Positions 10,380-20,894 of a stretch of 64,000 nucleotides of DNA are shown here, piece after piece. This DNA comes from Cryptomeria japonica. Lineage: Eukaryota > Streptophyta > Pinopsida > Cupressales > Cupressaceae. The first letter of the stretch is position 1; each line of letters begins with the position of its first letter. The DNA is taken from assembly GCF_030272615.1 (NCBI RefSeq), contig NC_081409.1:474604573-474668572 (forward strand). The letters are read 5' to 3'. The notes beneath the pieces were generated by a model. That model was not told where the DNA came from, did no database searches, and worked only from the letters and a program-made list of their open reading frames with translations. The translations under genes were made by a program, and so were the position numbers.

Positions 10380-11158
10380 TGTTGGCAAATGCACACTCCA
10401 ATGAGACATTGTAGGTGATTGAAGGTTTGTCATTGATGGCAACCTTACAATCCTATGACACTTGCAAGGCAATCCACCGGCACTAGCAAAGTTAGATTCT
10501 ACACTGGCACATAGACCACCGGCATAGAAGCCGATAGGAATTTTGTTGTTAATATATTTTGTTTATTATTGTAAAATCATTATAAGACGACTTGGAAAGT
10601 TGTAAAATGACTCTTATATAAGAGAGATCATTGTAGAACATTTTGTAAAGATAGAGGAATGTAATTAGGCGAAATAAGGCAGACCTATTATGCGAATTAT
10701 AGGTTAAGGGTTTACGTAAGAAGAAGAGCAAAAACCGGTACTGGATCTGGCATTATAGATGCTATTTTGAAGTAGTACAAGACACTAGATTTATATAATC
10801 CATTTTGTAAGTCAGTGAAACTTCCCATTTTATAATTGAGCAGTGAGCTCTAGGCACTTGTCCTTCCTGCATGTGTAGGCCCCTCTTGTAGCAGTAATAT
10901 TCTCTTATTGGCCAGAAAGTGAATATTGTGGGTCACAAATCCCACTGAGATTTTTCCCACATCAGGTTTCCTCATTAAAATATTTTGTTATGGTGTGTTT
11001 TTCATGTGGTTGCTTTTGTCTCTATTTATTGCATTACTTTTTGCTTACCTGTACACAGTATTAATATGCTCTACATGTTTCAAGTCAAGAAAATCTTATT
11101 ACCAATCAGATACTGATTCACCCCCCCCCCGCTCTCGGTATCTATGGGAATCCTAACA
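10380..11158 (+). repeat. 3' LTR of Element 1
   Basis: It begins TGTTGGCAAATGCACACTCC and ends ..GGAATCCTAACA, followed by the target duplication GTTTT. It carries the TATA box at 10,615-10,622. Several ACCGG words intact in the 5' LTR are decayed here (for example CACTGGCAC, ACCTGTAC and ACCAATCAG). Confidence 0.9.
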
Positions 11159-11163
11159 GTTTT
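11159..11163. repeat. Target-site duplication, right side of Element 1
   Basis: GTTTT, pairing with GTTTC at 4,581-4,585. Confidence 0.6.
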
Positions 11164-12577
11164 CTTTCCCTTATCAATAGCACCAACAATGAGCTTGTCC
11201 TGCATCTGGGCATCCATCATCCCTTGAGTTTCTTCTTCAGAGTACAAATCTACTGTAAGTGGACTTGTAGAGAGTTTATGACTGTTCTTCTTGCTATGAG
11301 ATTTGGTGACACGAGCAGGGGAGGAACTCAGAGAAGATTCTCCTAAGTTTCCACTTTTGATTTTCTCGGTCCTTTGTTTCTCATTACCCGCAATATCAAT
11401 AGCAATATTAGAAGAGGGAAGAGATACTTGTGAAGTTGTACAAGTTCGACCAACTTTTCTACTCTTAGATGCAGAAATAGGCTACTATCCAAAACGATGG
11501 TATTTTAGTTGTCTTTTTGTCTGTCTAATCACATTAAAGTTTCTAGCTTGAATTTGGTCATACCCTTTTCTATCCCAATCAACTTCTGGAATAGTTTGCC
11601 CATGTATCTTCTCATTGAACTTGGGATGAACAACTTCTTCTTCATCCTCTTGTACATCGGAGACATTCATGGATAGACCCATTGTCACAATCTATTGAAC
11701 TGTGAACCTTGATCACAATCTCCTTTTGACTTCAAATTCATCATCATAGTTCTCCCAGTAGTCTTCTAGCTGAGGTTCATGACAAAAATCAAAATTAACA
11801 TTCAATTTTTCTATAGAAAACCTTCAGCTATCAAATTTATGTCTAGCAACATATAATTGCAAATTGAACTTCTTGAATTCAAGTTCAAGATTTAAGGCAT
11901 CTGAAATAGATCTACAGCTATAATATCCCAGCTCTACTATAAATACAACTCCAGACTTCCCTTCACTTCTCTTATCAATGTAGGCAAGTTTTTGATTGAC
12001 TTCAATCAAAATATAACTTTCTAGAGCAAACCTGGGTAACCTGAAAGGTTCACCCTGAAAGCCACCAACTCTAATATAATTAAACTAAGAAAACTGGATG
12101 AAGAAAATACCATAGATACCTAAAAATTCCATTGCTTATGTTGACAATCTCTTGTTTATGTTACCCTACAACTCATGAACCAATCTACCTACAAAAATAT
12201 TGTTCCACCTCATGAAGTTTTCAACATATTTTTGTTGCTGCAGGTGAAGATAATATTTGTAAACCCTTATCGCATCGATCCAGGGTTCATGGTGTAAGAC
12301 ATTCCACTCTCAAGTGAAGGTGAGCATATAGAATAGGTACGAGGACATATAAAAACTACTCATCCCTACAAATTTGTTTAAGCTCTCATGTAGTCTCTCT
12401 GCAACAACTTGTCCCCAATCTAGATAAGCGCTTCCATTCAACATGACTTGAATGTAGAAATACATCCAATCTTCCCAATAAAAAGCATGGGCATTTCCCT
12501 TCAATCTGTTCAACATAGTAACAATATCCCATACTTTTGTTATAAAATGCTCTCTGGTGAGTGGCCTCGGTAACCTG

Positions 12578-12582
12578 GAACC
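12578..12582. repeat. Target-site duplication, left side of Element 2
   Basis: GAACC precedes the 5' LTR and TAACC follows the 3' LTR at 39,510-39,514; four of five bases agree. Confidence 0.5.
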
Positions 12583-13843
12583 TGATAAGTTGAGACTTTG
12601 TCATGTTTTTATCATCAAAACTCTTAGGTTTTTGACATCTCTTGGTTTGCATAGTAGTAATGATGTATTGTAAATTGACTATATGTATTCCATGTGTTAA
12701 ACCTGAACTTATGAAATCATGTTTGAACTTTGTTGGTCTATTCCTGCAGCCATGCCATTTATTCTTGCAGCCATGTGATTTGTTCCAATTGCTATGCGGA
12801 TTATTTAGGGTAATATCATATGTGAATTAATAGTGTTAATTAAATAAAATGTGTATGTATGTCCTTGTATGTTGTTTTTGTTGTAGTGTAGGTAATAAAT
12901 GATGCCACAGTGGATATTCTCCTTTTGTGCCTGAAGAAGGAAAGATCACGCAAGAGATAACTGAAGATCAAACTGAAGAGCAGTTGAGGGAGCGCAAGGT
13001 ACGACATAGGCGGAGCAGCCAAGCAACACTAGTGAAGTCTAACTTTAGTGGGAATTGAATTTGCAAAACATCGCCATGACATGCAAAGACTATGGTTTGG
13101 TTTAGATCCACATTTCCTGTAGCCAAGCTCTAGTTATCTTCTTTATCAGTCAATCATCCACCTCTTCTTTTGGGCATGATTTGTGTTGTCTATTGTAGTT
13201 GATCTTCTCTTTATTAATAAGCTCTTCCTTTTTCTTAGAGGTTAGATAGAAGAGAAAGGAATAGAGCAGAGGATTTTTAATAAGCATTTTTAAGTATATT
13301 TTCAAAAACATGTAATCACTTTCCAGAAGCAATGAATAAAAATCATGTTCTTCTGATCCGTTGAAGGTAGTTTTCTGAAAGCTTGATATCACTCATCAAG
13401 GGGGCCCACTTGGTGAGTGATCCTGTGTGTGTTCATTGAAATTAGTTTTTCTTTAGTTATAGTAGAAGTTCTTGCTTTGACTGTTCCAGCAGCCACTAGA
13501 AAGAAATCCACTAACTGTTCCTGCAGCCAAGCCAGAACAGAGTAATTTTTGTTATCTATATTAAATCTTTCCAACATTGTTTTTATAAGTTTTTCTTGTA
13601 GCCTTTCATAATTTCCATTCCTGCCTTTCCTTTTTGCATAATGTTAGTTGCTACAGTAATGCAGAATAGCCATTGAAGGAACTTAGTGCATATATAGTGT
13701 AGACCCATTTCAAGTACTACGTCCCTGGGTTGATAACTAAATGAGCACTAGCCATGAAGATAGTAACTTTACTAGATGAATGTTCAAACTTTAGGTTGAG
13801 ACTTCAATTAGAGTTGTTATTATTATTATTGTTGGAGTAGACA
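12583..13843 (+). repeat. 5' LTR of Element 2
   Basis: It begins TGATAAGTTGAGACTTTGTC and ends ..GTTGGAGTAGACA. The other copy is split (26,787-26,874 and 38,348-39,509) and aligns over its whole length. A TATATAG box at about 13,691 (39,360 in the other copy) fits a transcript start near 13,720. Six copies of the TTCCTGCAGCMA-type word occur (about 12,743, 12,763, 13,114, 13,485, 13,517 and 13,596). Minus-strand ORFs here are chance readings. Confidence 0.9.
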
Positions 13844-13847
13844 TTTT

Positions 13848-13865
13848 TGGCACCATTTCCGAGGA
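13848..13865 (+). promoter_or_regulatory. Primer-binding site of Element 2 (tRNA-Asp type)
   Basis: TGGCACCATTTCCGAGGA differs from the Athila/Tat site TGGCGCCGTTGCCGGGGA at four positions, three of them G-to-A. It begins four bases after the LTR. The family motif is recalled from knowledge of Athila-type elements. Confidence 0.7.
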
Positions 13866-13963
13866 TGGTGTCAAACTAAGAACCTCTTAAGGTTATTATT
13901 CTTTTCAGTTTTAAGTTAATTGTTTTGGTATACCTGATCATTTGAAAAATTTCATGAATCTAC

Positions 13964-15349
13964 ATGCATAGAAGAAGAAGAGACCCCAGAGGTAGATTCT
14001 TGCCCACTCATTCTAATCATGCAAAAGATAATTTTCCAAATATAAATCCGTTTAGTGAATTTTACCAAGCCCCACAAAATTTAAACCACCCTGAATCTGA
14101 ATTTCCAACAAGTAGTCTTTAGTTCCTTTTTGGTCTTCAAGAATAAGAATTTCCTATAGTAACAACCCCCACAAGTCCAATGCAAGGGAACCCACCACCT
14201 GGTGGGAATAATCCACCACCACCACTAGGTCCAACATTTGAGTTTCCCATATCTGATCAACATGATAATGCTAATCTCAAGAACATTCTAGCATCTTCAC
14301 TCCCTAAATTCTATAGATTGGTGACAAAGGATCCAGACACATTTCTGTTTGAGTTTGATGTTCTATGTAGGAGCTTTGACTATACTACAGATGCCCTTAG
14401 ACTCAAAAAATTTCCTGCCACTTTGAAGGAGTCATCCTTGAGATGGTTTATGAGCTTGGGTAGTAGCACAATCAATACATGGGATGAGATGAAATGGTTG
14501 TTTCTTGCAAAATATAAAGATTATTGTAGAGGTACTGATCATCATGGTGATGATATCTTTAGAATGACACAGACTAAAGAGGAGAGTCTTGAAGATTATC
14601 TTGAAAGGTTCATGTTTAGTGTCAAAAGTCCAAGCATAGTACTCTTAATGAAGATTCCCTCAAGTTGATATTTTTGAGGGGAATCTGTGATGAATGCACT
14701 GATTCTTTGGATCTTATGGGAGGAGGTGACATTACACAATCCACTTGGGTTGAAATAGGACAAATTTGAAAGAAGTATTCCAGATCTGCTTCTAAGAAGA
14801 ATAGGATATTTAAACTAGGAGCACCATTATCAGCATCTGGAATTGGAGTTTCTAGATTGGAACTTAGTCATCTATTAAAGGACTTCAAGGAGGACATTAT
14901 AAACAATATGGCTACCCAGTTGGATACACTGACAGCTAAGAAGAAGCATGAGGAAGCTGATGCATTTCTTGCAGAATTTTGTCCTCATTGTAAACAATGA
15001 AAGAAGGATTACAAATGTAAAATAGTTGCAAATGCAGAGGTACCTGACTTCAAGCCAATTCAAGGTGAGGACAAGCAAGTCTTCTATGTTTCTCAAAGAA
15101 GACCAAATTTCCAACAATAAGGTATGCCTCCAGATCCACTTTCTTTTTCTGGTTATAGTGGAAATTATTATGCACCGAATAACCAATGGTAAACACCATA
15201 TTCTCAAAATTTTGGTAATTATCAAAATTGGTATGGTTCTCAAGGCCAAGGGCAGCATTTTGGTAATCAAATGCCACAGTGGCAGCAACCACAAGGGAAC
15301 TGGTACCCACCTTAGGGCCAAGGAAACCAATTTCAATGGAATTGGCAAC
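13964..15349 (+). pseudogene. gag: Gag of Element 2, first part
   Basis: It starts at ATG 13,964 (MHRRRRDPRGRFLPTHS). The capsid-like core is at 14,240-14,640: KNILASSLPKFYRLVTKDPD, LKKFPATLKESSLRWFMSLG, WDEMKWLFLAKY and ESLEDYLERF, typical of plant retrotransposon gag. Two in-frame stops lie at about 14,118 and 14,147, and a frameshift near 14,640 moves the reading on through CPHCKQ (about 14,981, part of a decayed zinc knuckle). The C-terminal stretch 15,060-15,349 is Gln/Asn/Gly/Trp-rich. The reading stops at codon TGG CAA, where a solo LTR is inserted; it resumes in frame at 19,634 as CAA CCT ACT TCT. Confidence 0.8.
15345..15349. repeat. Target-site duplication, left side of solo LTR
   Basis: GCAAC, repeated exactly at 19,634-19,638. 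Removing the insert plus one copy restores the gag reading frame. Confidence 0.85.
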
Positions 15350-18121
15350 TGTAAGGCCCTCCCCAATCAAGCTTTGATTAACTTAGTTGACCATGTTTGA
15401 TCCTACTAATAAATGCTATAATTCTATAGGATGGGCTATGTTAGACAGATAGACTGGTGAGAAAAGTAATTGAACCAGGTTACGGAATCATTTCACCTTG
15501 AGGTGTACATTTTTATGCATTATGGATTTAGAACTTATAAGATTCCATAATTTGGATAACATTGATGTATGTTGATGCTTCATTTATATGTGTTATGATA
15601 TAGAACTCTATATGATTTCAGAATAGGATAAATTTGAGATGATATATGTCATTATTGGATTTGCAGGACTTCACTATGATGATAGAAATAGGATGTATGT
15701 TTTATGTATGGATTAAAATTATGAGGATTGTGATAATTGCTTATGTGGATTTATTTGGATGTAAGATGTATTTATTTGTTTAAACGTATATTGTATGTAG
15801 AGTGTTTGATGTGTATTCTTATTCATGTGTTTTATATTATATGAGATTATTTGTAATTACTAATGTGTAATTGAGATGCATAGGAAAATTATCCATGTGA
15901 CCATGGAAACAATATGGAGAACCAAACCTAGACCTATGTACGTTCGTAAAACCAGGGTTTGTCTATTTGGAGAGACAACACCCTGTTTGTATCGTATTTT
16001 ATTTGTGAAAGTGAATGTGGCATGTGTGTTAAATTGAAATTATTAAATTGTGTAAATCCAACAACAGACAAATTTTCATGTGTAATTTTGTAAAAGTATT
16101 TTTATTGTGTCACTTGACACATGTGTTGATTTATGTCTTGATTTTTGAATTGTCTCTTGGAGGGAGTTGTTTTAACCATAGCTTTTTCAAATAATTTAAA
16201 GTGGTTCTATATTTTCCTTGGGTAGAGAATCTTTGGGGTGGTCAACTTAGGTTTGACCTGAAAGTTAACTTCACATGGGTTTAAAAAGGGTTAAATGGAC
16301 TCATAGGGGTAGTTTAAAGGTGTTTCCTAAAGCCCATAAGGTATACCTAAGGGTTAGGAGTAATTTTAGGCATGTGACAAATCCCATGTGGCTGTTTAGT
16401 CACCCTAAAAAGTGAGTTTTCTAAGATGTGTGAAAATTTAATTTAGAAGGCATCATCTAGGTTAGTTAACTTTCCTTTTGATGAGAGATCCCTTTTGATC
16501 TTTTTCAGACTTTTCCTTTTTCAATTTTAGAAATTTGTGCGAACTCCCACTGAGGTCTTCTTAGGCAAGAATGAGAGATTTTGCGGGTAATCACCCACTC
16601 TCCATTTTTGGAGACAATGCAATTTTGAAAAGAAAGGATTTGGTATAGGAATTTGGATAAGTGTAGAGAAACAAGAATTGTGGAATTGGGCTGCTCATCC
16701 TCAACTAGACTAGCTTACCTTTGGGCAGTTGAAGGTTGGTTAAAATTCCCTTTGTATTATTTCTTTTATGTTGCATGTTATTTTGGAAAGGTTGTTTGTG
16801 TGGAAAAAGTTGTTCTCTTGCATTTTAGTTTGTGAAAATTATTACGTGTTATGTCTTTGTTTTCTTGTATGCATTCTGTGTTTTGGGAGTAACCAGGACC
16901 TCCTACTCTTGGGAGAGAGGATGTTCTTGTGGGTGGTAGAAGTATGACAGCCCTCAAGTGAGAGGCTCTCGTTATGAGAGTGATCTCAAGGGATATTTAT
17001 GTGACCCTTGCTGCATGGCTTGTTTATGCATTTGGGGGCCATAAGGAGGGAAATAAGGCATGGATGCCTTGGGGGGCATAAGGATGCGGGGATTATTATA
17101 CTTATGATATATATTTGTTTGTCATGAGGTGGCTTTGTGTTTTACCAGACTTGCAGTCTCCTCAGGGTATTTGGTCCACTACCACCCGTGTAAAGACATC
17201 ACATTGTGTGGTGCAGTGTAGCCTTGGTTGGGAATATGTTTGTGATTGTTTTCCTCTGTTTGTTGTGTTTGCATGTGTGTAACTTGTCTAGGGCTTGGTT
17301 CTCCAAGCTTGGGGGTGGCTAATAGTTAGCCTAGGCTAGGAGGTGAGCACTCCATGGTCATAGCCTATGATTTATTTGCAGGTTGTGGGAAGAAAGGAAA
17401 AAGGACAAGTAGAAGTTGTTGGAGTTATTTGTTGCAGAAAAATATTTGGAAATGTATTTATTATTATTATTATTTTAAAAGTCATGATTTATTAGAAATG
17501 AGAGACCTATTTGTAAAGTGATGATAGTGTCTTTGAAATATTCTTTAAAGAAATGTAATATTTTATTATGCTATACTGCAAAAAAGAAATGAGTATTTCA
17601 GGATTTAGTTTCCTAAAGTTCTGAATATAATATTGGTTGTGTATATGATATTTTGAAAAGTAAGAAATTTATTTTATTCTTTTATGCATTTAAAATAAAA
17701 TAAAATAGGAAAGGAATGGAATAGATTGGTATGCATGTAGTAGGCTGAAATTAAACTATTTAGATCTATCTATGGAAGTGCAAATTTAGTTTATTTAAAT
17801 TTGCCATTTTATTTATTTGCAGAAAATAAAATCTAAAAAAAAAATTATTATAGCCATCTCTGAAGGTTATCTTAATAATTTCTAGATTTACATAGTTGTT
17901 GTTTAAAATTATTTACTTCTGTTAATTCTAGTTACTTGCAGAAAATAAATCTAAGGATTAAATAAACTATCTGATTCTATTTATAGTTGCAAGGCACTTA
18001 AAATAAAAAGAAATATGTACATTGATTTTAAATCTGATGGCTTTAACTTATCTGTTAAAATGTTTCAAAATAAAAATATCAGCATATACTTTCATAAAAA
18101 AAATTATGCCCTAGATTTAAT

Positions 18122-18131
<10 letters not shown>

Positions 18132-18191
<60 letters not shown>

Positions 18192-18233
18192 CACACATAT
18201 ATATACATATATATATGTATATATATATATGTG

Positions 18234-18267
<34 letters not shown>

Positions 18268-18273
18268 TGTATG

Positions 18274-18323
<50 letters not shown>

Positions 18324-18457
18324 AATATAAATAAATTTATATACATATATATATGTTTAAATGAATTTATTTTTCTAAAAACATACTTATTTATATAATA
18401 TATATAAATTTATATATATATAATATATATATATACAAATATATATATATATATATA
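18132..18457. repeat. Microsatellite (CA)n followed by (TA)n/(TATG)n
   Basis: A run of about 24 CA units (18,132-18,180) passes into TA and TATATG repeats up to about 18,457. Ile/Tyr/His-only ORFs on both strands over this tract are artefacts of the repeat. Confidence 0.95.
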
Positions 18458-18529
18458 ATTTATTATAGTTTTAATAAACAAAAAATAATAATAATAATTA
18501 AACTAAGCAAAAAAAAAATATCGCATAAG

Positions 18530-18770
18530 GGTTTCGGCGGGCCGAACCTTGTGTTTAACATAGTGGATGGCGGGGCTGGGGGGCCGCCACTATGGCTTCC
18601 CACAGTGAACGTCCTAGGGGCCGCCACTATGGGCGACCACAGTGGTCGGCACCGCCACTGTGGGTAACCACAGTGGCATCCCCAAGGACGCTCACCATCA
18701 CCGCCTATCACCAAACCCTCTGCCATAGCCACCACTCTCCCATGGCCGCCACCTCCCATGGAAACCTCCG
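18530..18770. repeat. GC-rich block with imperfect palindromes
   Basis: A sharply GC-rich island in AT-rich surroundings. The words CCGCCACTATGG, CCACAGTGG and CCGCCACTGTGG recur, and 18,654-18,677 is a near-perfect palindrome (GCCACTGTGG..CCACAGTGGC around GTAA). The 63- and 98-codon ORFs over it have no recognisable protein features and are not called. Confidence 0.6.
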
Positions 18771-18813
18771 CCCTACAAAATAAAACAAGAAAAGAATAAA
18801 ACCCTAGCCCATG

Positions 18814-18897
18814 TAGGGCTAGGGTAGTATAAAGAAAGAAGAGGTTTTTAGAATGTAGGGCTAGGGTAGTATAAAGAAAGAAGAGGTTTTTAGAATG
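18814..18897. repeat. 42-bp tandem duplication
   Basis: The unit starting TAGGGCTAGGGTAGTATAAA occurs twice head to tail and begins a third time (TAGGGC at 18,898). It lies just after the GC-rich block. Confidence 0.85.
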
Positions 18898-18988
18898 TAG
18901 GGCATTATAATAATATATATATATATTTTTTATTAGGGTTTTTGCATGGATAAATCATAACAAAGTGAGAACATACTTAATTATAAAT

Positions 18989-19019
18989 ATATAGATAGAT
19001 AGATAGATAGATAGATAGA
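18989..19019. repeat. (ATAG)n microsatellite
   Basis: About seven to eight uninterrupted GATA/ATAG units in the AT-rich right part of the solo LTR. Confidence 0.9.
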
Positions 19020-19609
19020 GTTGTAGGTTAAGTATTTTATTATGTGGTCATAAATTATATATGCTTTTAATAAACATATGGGTATAATAAAAAGAAAAAA
19101 AAAGGTTTATATTTAAAATATTTATGAAGTTTAATCTATTAGAAGTTTTATAACAAATTGGGTAAGATATTTTGGCTATGGGGAATAATTTTAACCCTCC
19201 TGGATATAGGTTTATGGGATTAAACTTTATGTTGCTATGAATTTAATTGACCCTTTAGTCGATTTAATTTAAGCACATTTTAATTATTGATTCAAATGAA
19301 TTTTAGACATTATAAACTAAGTGCTAGGACTAATTTAATTAGATCCTAAAAACAGATAATGGTTATTGGAGATTAATTTTATCTTCATCAATTATTTTAG
19401 AGAGTTTTGATTTAATTAATCTATTGACTAAATTTGATGAGATAATAAATGAAATTCATTTAGTATTCCGCATTTAATTTTAAATTTATTTCATTTACTT
19501 GAGTTAGTGGTTAGAGTTAACTCGAACATAGTTAAGACAAACTTGCTAGTGCATTTCTTATTGGCAATTTTAATGTTTTAGGTAGTGAATTAAAAAAAAA
19601 ATCTCGTTC

Positions 19610-19629
19610 ATGCCCAAAAGTTTGGGCAT
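19610..19629. other. Palindrome at the end of the solo LTR
   Basis: ATGCCCAAAAGTTTGGGCAT forms an 8-bp stem (TGCCCAAA with TTTGGGCA) four bases from the LTR terminus. Whether it matters for integrase recognition or is chance cannot be told from one copy. Confidence 0.45.
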
Positions 19630-19633
19630 GACA

Positions 19634-20894
19634 GCAACCTACTTCTCAATGGAGGGGGAGCCAGCCATGGAATGCCCAATCTTCTGGTTATCATCCACCT
19701 ATCCAGCAGCCACAGCCTCTTACGCTAATGCCTCCTCCTGCAGCCATTGTTGTACCTCCCAAACCAACGCAGTTGCCTACTCAACCATTTCCAAATCCTA
19801 ATATTAAGTCTCAGCAACAACCACAAGCTTATTCAGCTGATCTGAATCAATACCCAACCTATTCTTTATCTCTAAATGATATGCACCTCCAGTCTGAGAC
19901 AACTCTGCCTAATCCCTCTCATCCAGTTATCACTGAGGTACAAGAGGAGCAAGAAATCTCTCATCCAATAGATGCAATACCTCAGAACCAAATATTGTCA
20001 CCATTCTCCCATAGATTGCAAGAAAAGGAAGTTTCCATAGAACAACAACAAAGCTTTGATATTATTGATCAACTAAAGCATATTTGTGTTAAAATTTCAT
20101 TGTTGCAAGCAATAAAAGATGTTCCCATATATGGTAAGCCACTGAGAGAAGCATGTCTAAAAAAACTTGGCAGAAAGAAAAAGGATCCACAAATAGTACA
20201 TGTTATGGGTCAACTGGCAGATATTATGTTAGGAAAAATTGTCATTCCAAAGTATTCTGATCTAGGTAGTCTTGTTGTGAGTATAGTCATTAATGGCAGT
20301 CAAATAAAAAATGTTTTGATTGATTTAGGGGCAGCCATTAATCTGATGACAAGGGAAGTAATGAAACAACTTGAGAAAAATAGTTTAAGGCCTATACCCA
20401 CAATTCTACAACTTGTTGATAGCTCTACAGTGAGACCTAATGGTATCATTGAAGATGTAGTATTTATTTTGGATTCCTGGGAATATCCTGCAGACTTTAT
20501 AATTTTATCTCCAAAAGCAACATTGGGAGGATATCCAGTGATTTTGGGTAGACCTTGGCTTGCCACAGCTGATGCATATATTGGATGTAGATTAGGGGAT
20601 ATGACAATTTTAGATGGGAGTTCTACAAAAACATTAGCCTTGTATTCTCCAACACAACCTCAGCTTGAACAACAACAAGCCGTTTGGCCTATTTTGGGAG
20701 AAGAATTTGAGGAAGTTGACTCTATGATGATTAATCGAGGGCCATTCATGCAATTGCATAATGAGGAATCAATTATTTATAAAATTCTGATAAATGAATT
20801 AGTAGAAGACCAAGAATTGCAGGAATTGGTTCTGCATGTTGCAGGTTTGGACTTTCCTATAGCCACTGATATACTGCATACTTTGTTGTCATAG
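19634..20894 (+). pseudogene. pro: Gag C-terminus and aspartic protease of Element 2
   Basis: It continues the gag frame after the solo LTR: Gln/Pro-rich up to about 19,960. The retroviral-type aspartic protease follows at about 20,270-20,640. The active-site triad region reads VLIDLGAAINLM, where the family has D-S/T-G-A, so the second residue is now Leu. Further on come PADFIILSPKA and PVILGRPWLATADAYIG, the conserved C-terminal part of the domain. It ends in TAG at 20,892, probably a former CAG, since the RT region follows in the same frame. The enzyme would cut the Gag-Pol polyprotein. Confidence 0.85.

Larger units (their letters stand above)
4586..11158 (+). mobile_element. Element 1: non-autonomous copia-type LTR retrotransposon
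   Basis: Two direct LTRs of about 800 bases flank a 5-kb interior. After the 5' LTR comes an initiator-Met primer-binding site, then a gag with coiled coil and zinc knuckles, then a long accessory ORF, then a purine tract directly before the 3' LTR. There is no protease, integrase, RT or RNase H, so movement would need enzymes from another element. The iMet site and the LTR end motifs point to a copia (SIRE/Tork-like) helper. It sits in the accessory ORF of element A with a 5-bp target duplication. The word ACCGG followed mostly by CA or TA recurs about 22 times across LTRs and interior. Confidence 0.85.
11159..12582 (-). pseudogene. Accessory ORF of element A, middle third
   Basis: Read on the minus strand from 12,582 it continues the N-terminal piece at 40,003->39,510. 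It includes EDWMYFYIQVMLNG, then AERLHESLNKF, then SSFYMSSYLFYML (about 12,495->12,325). These match KWMYQYIHIIRQN, ADALCEQLAKV and KFYMTSYLVY at about 55,288-55,435 in Element 5. Further on come IEVNQKLAYIDKRSEGKSG (about 12,005->11,950) and an acidic run VSDVQEDEEEVVHPKF (about 11,660). From 11,480 to 11,159 the translation is Ser/Lys-rich. Stops and frameshifts are frequent. Element 2 inserted at 12,582 and Element 1 at 11,159. Confidence 0.6.
15350..19633 (+). mobile_element. Very long solo LTR (4.28 kb) inside gag of Element 2
   Basis: It begins TGTAAGGCCCTCCCC and ends GTTTGGGCATGACA, so it has TG..CA ends with related terminal repeats (TGTAAGGCCC against TGTCATGCCC). Exact GCAAC duplications flank it. 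The inside holds no gag or pol and no second LTR pair, so it is best read as a single LTR left by recombination. Start and end sequences recall long-LTR chromoviruses of the Tekay/Del type, by memory. It contains a microsatellite, a GC-rich block with palindromes and a 42-bp tandem duplication. Strand cannot be fixed without the parent element. All ORFs inside are chance readings. A small non-LTR element could also be hidden here, but I saw none. Confidence 0.75.

Noticed and set aside
14875-15366. 163- and 106-codon minus-strand ORFs over gag of Element 2
   Set aside because: The plus-strand reading gives the gag C-terminus with Gln/Asn/Trp-rich sequence and continues in frame beyond the solo LTR; the antisense frames are shadows.
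16653-16835. 60-codon ORF in the solo LTR
   Set aside because: Isolated, no conserved features, inside non-coding LTR sequence.
18015-18398. 127-codon ORF and its antisense partner
   Set aside because: They are made of CA/TA microsatellite.
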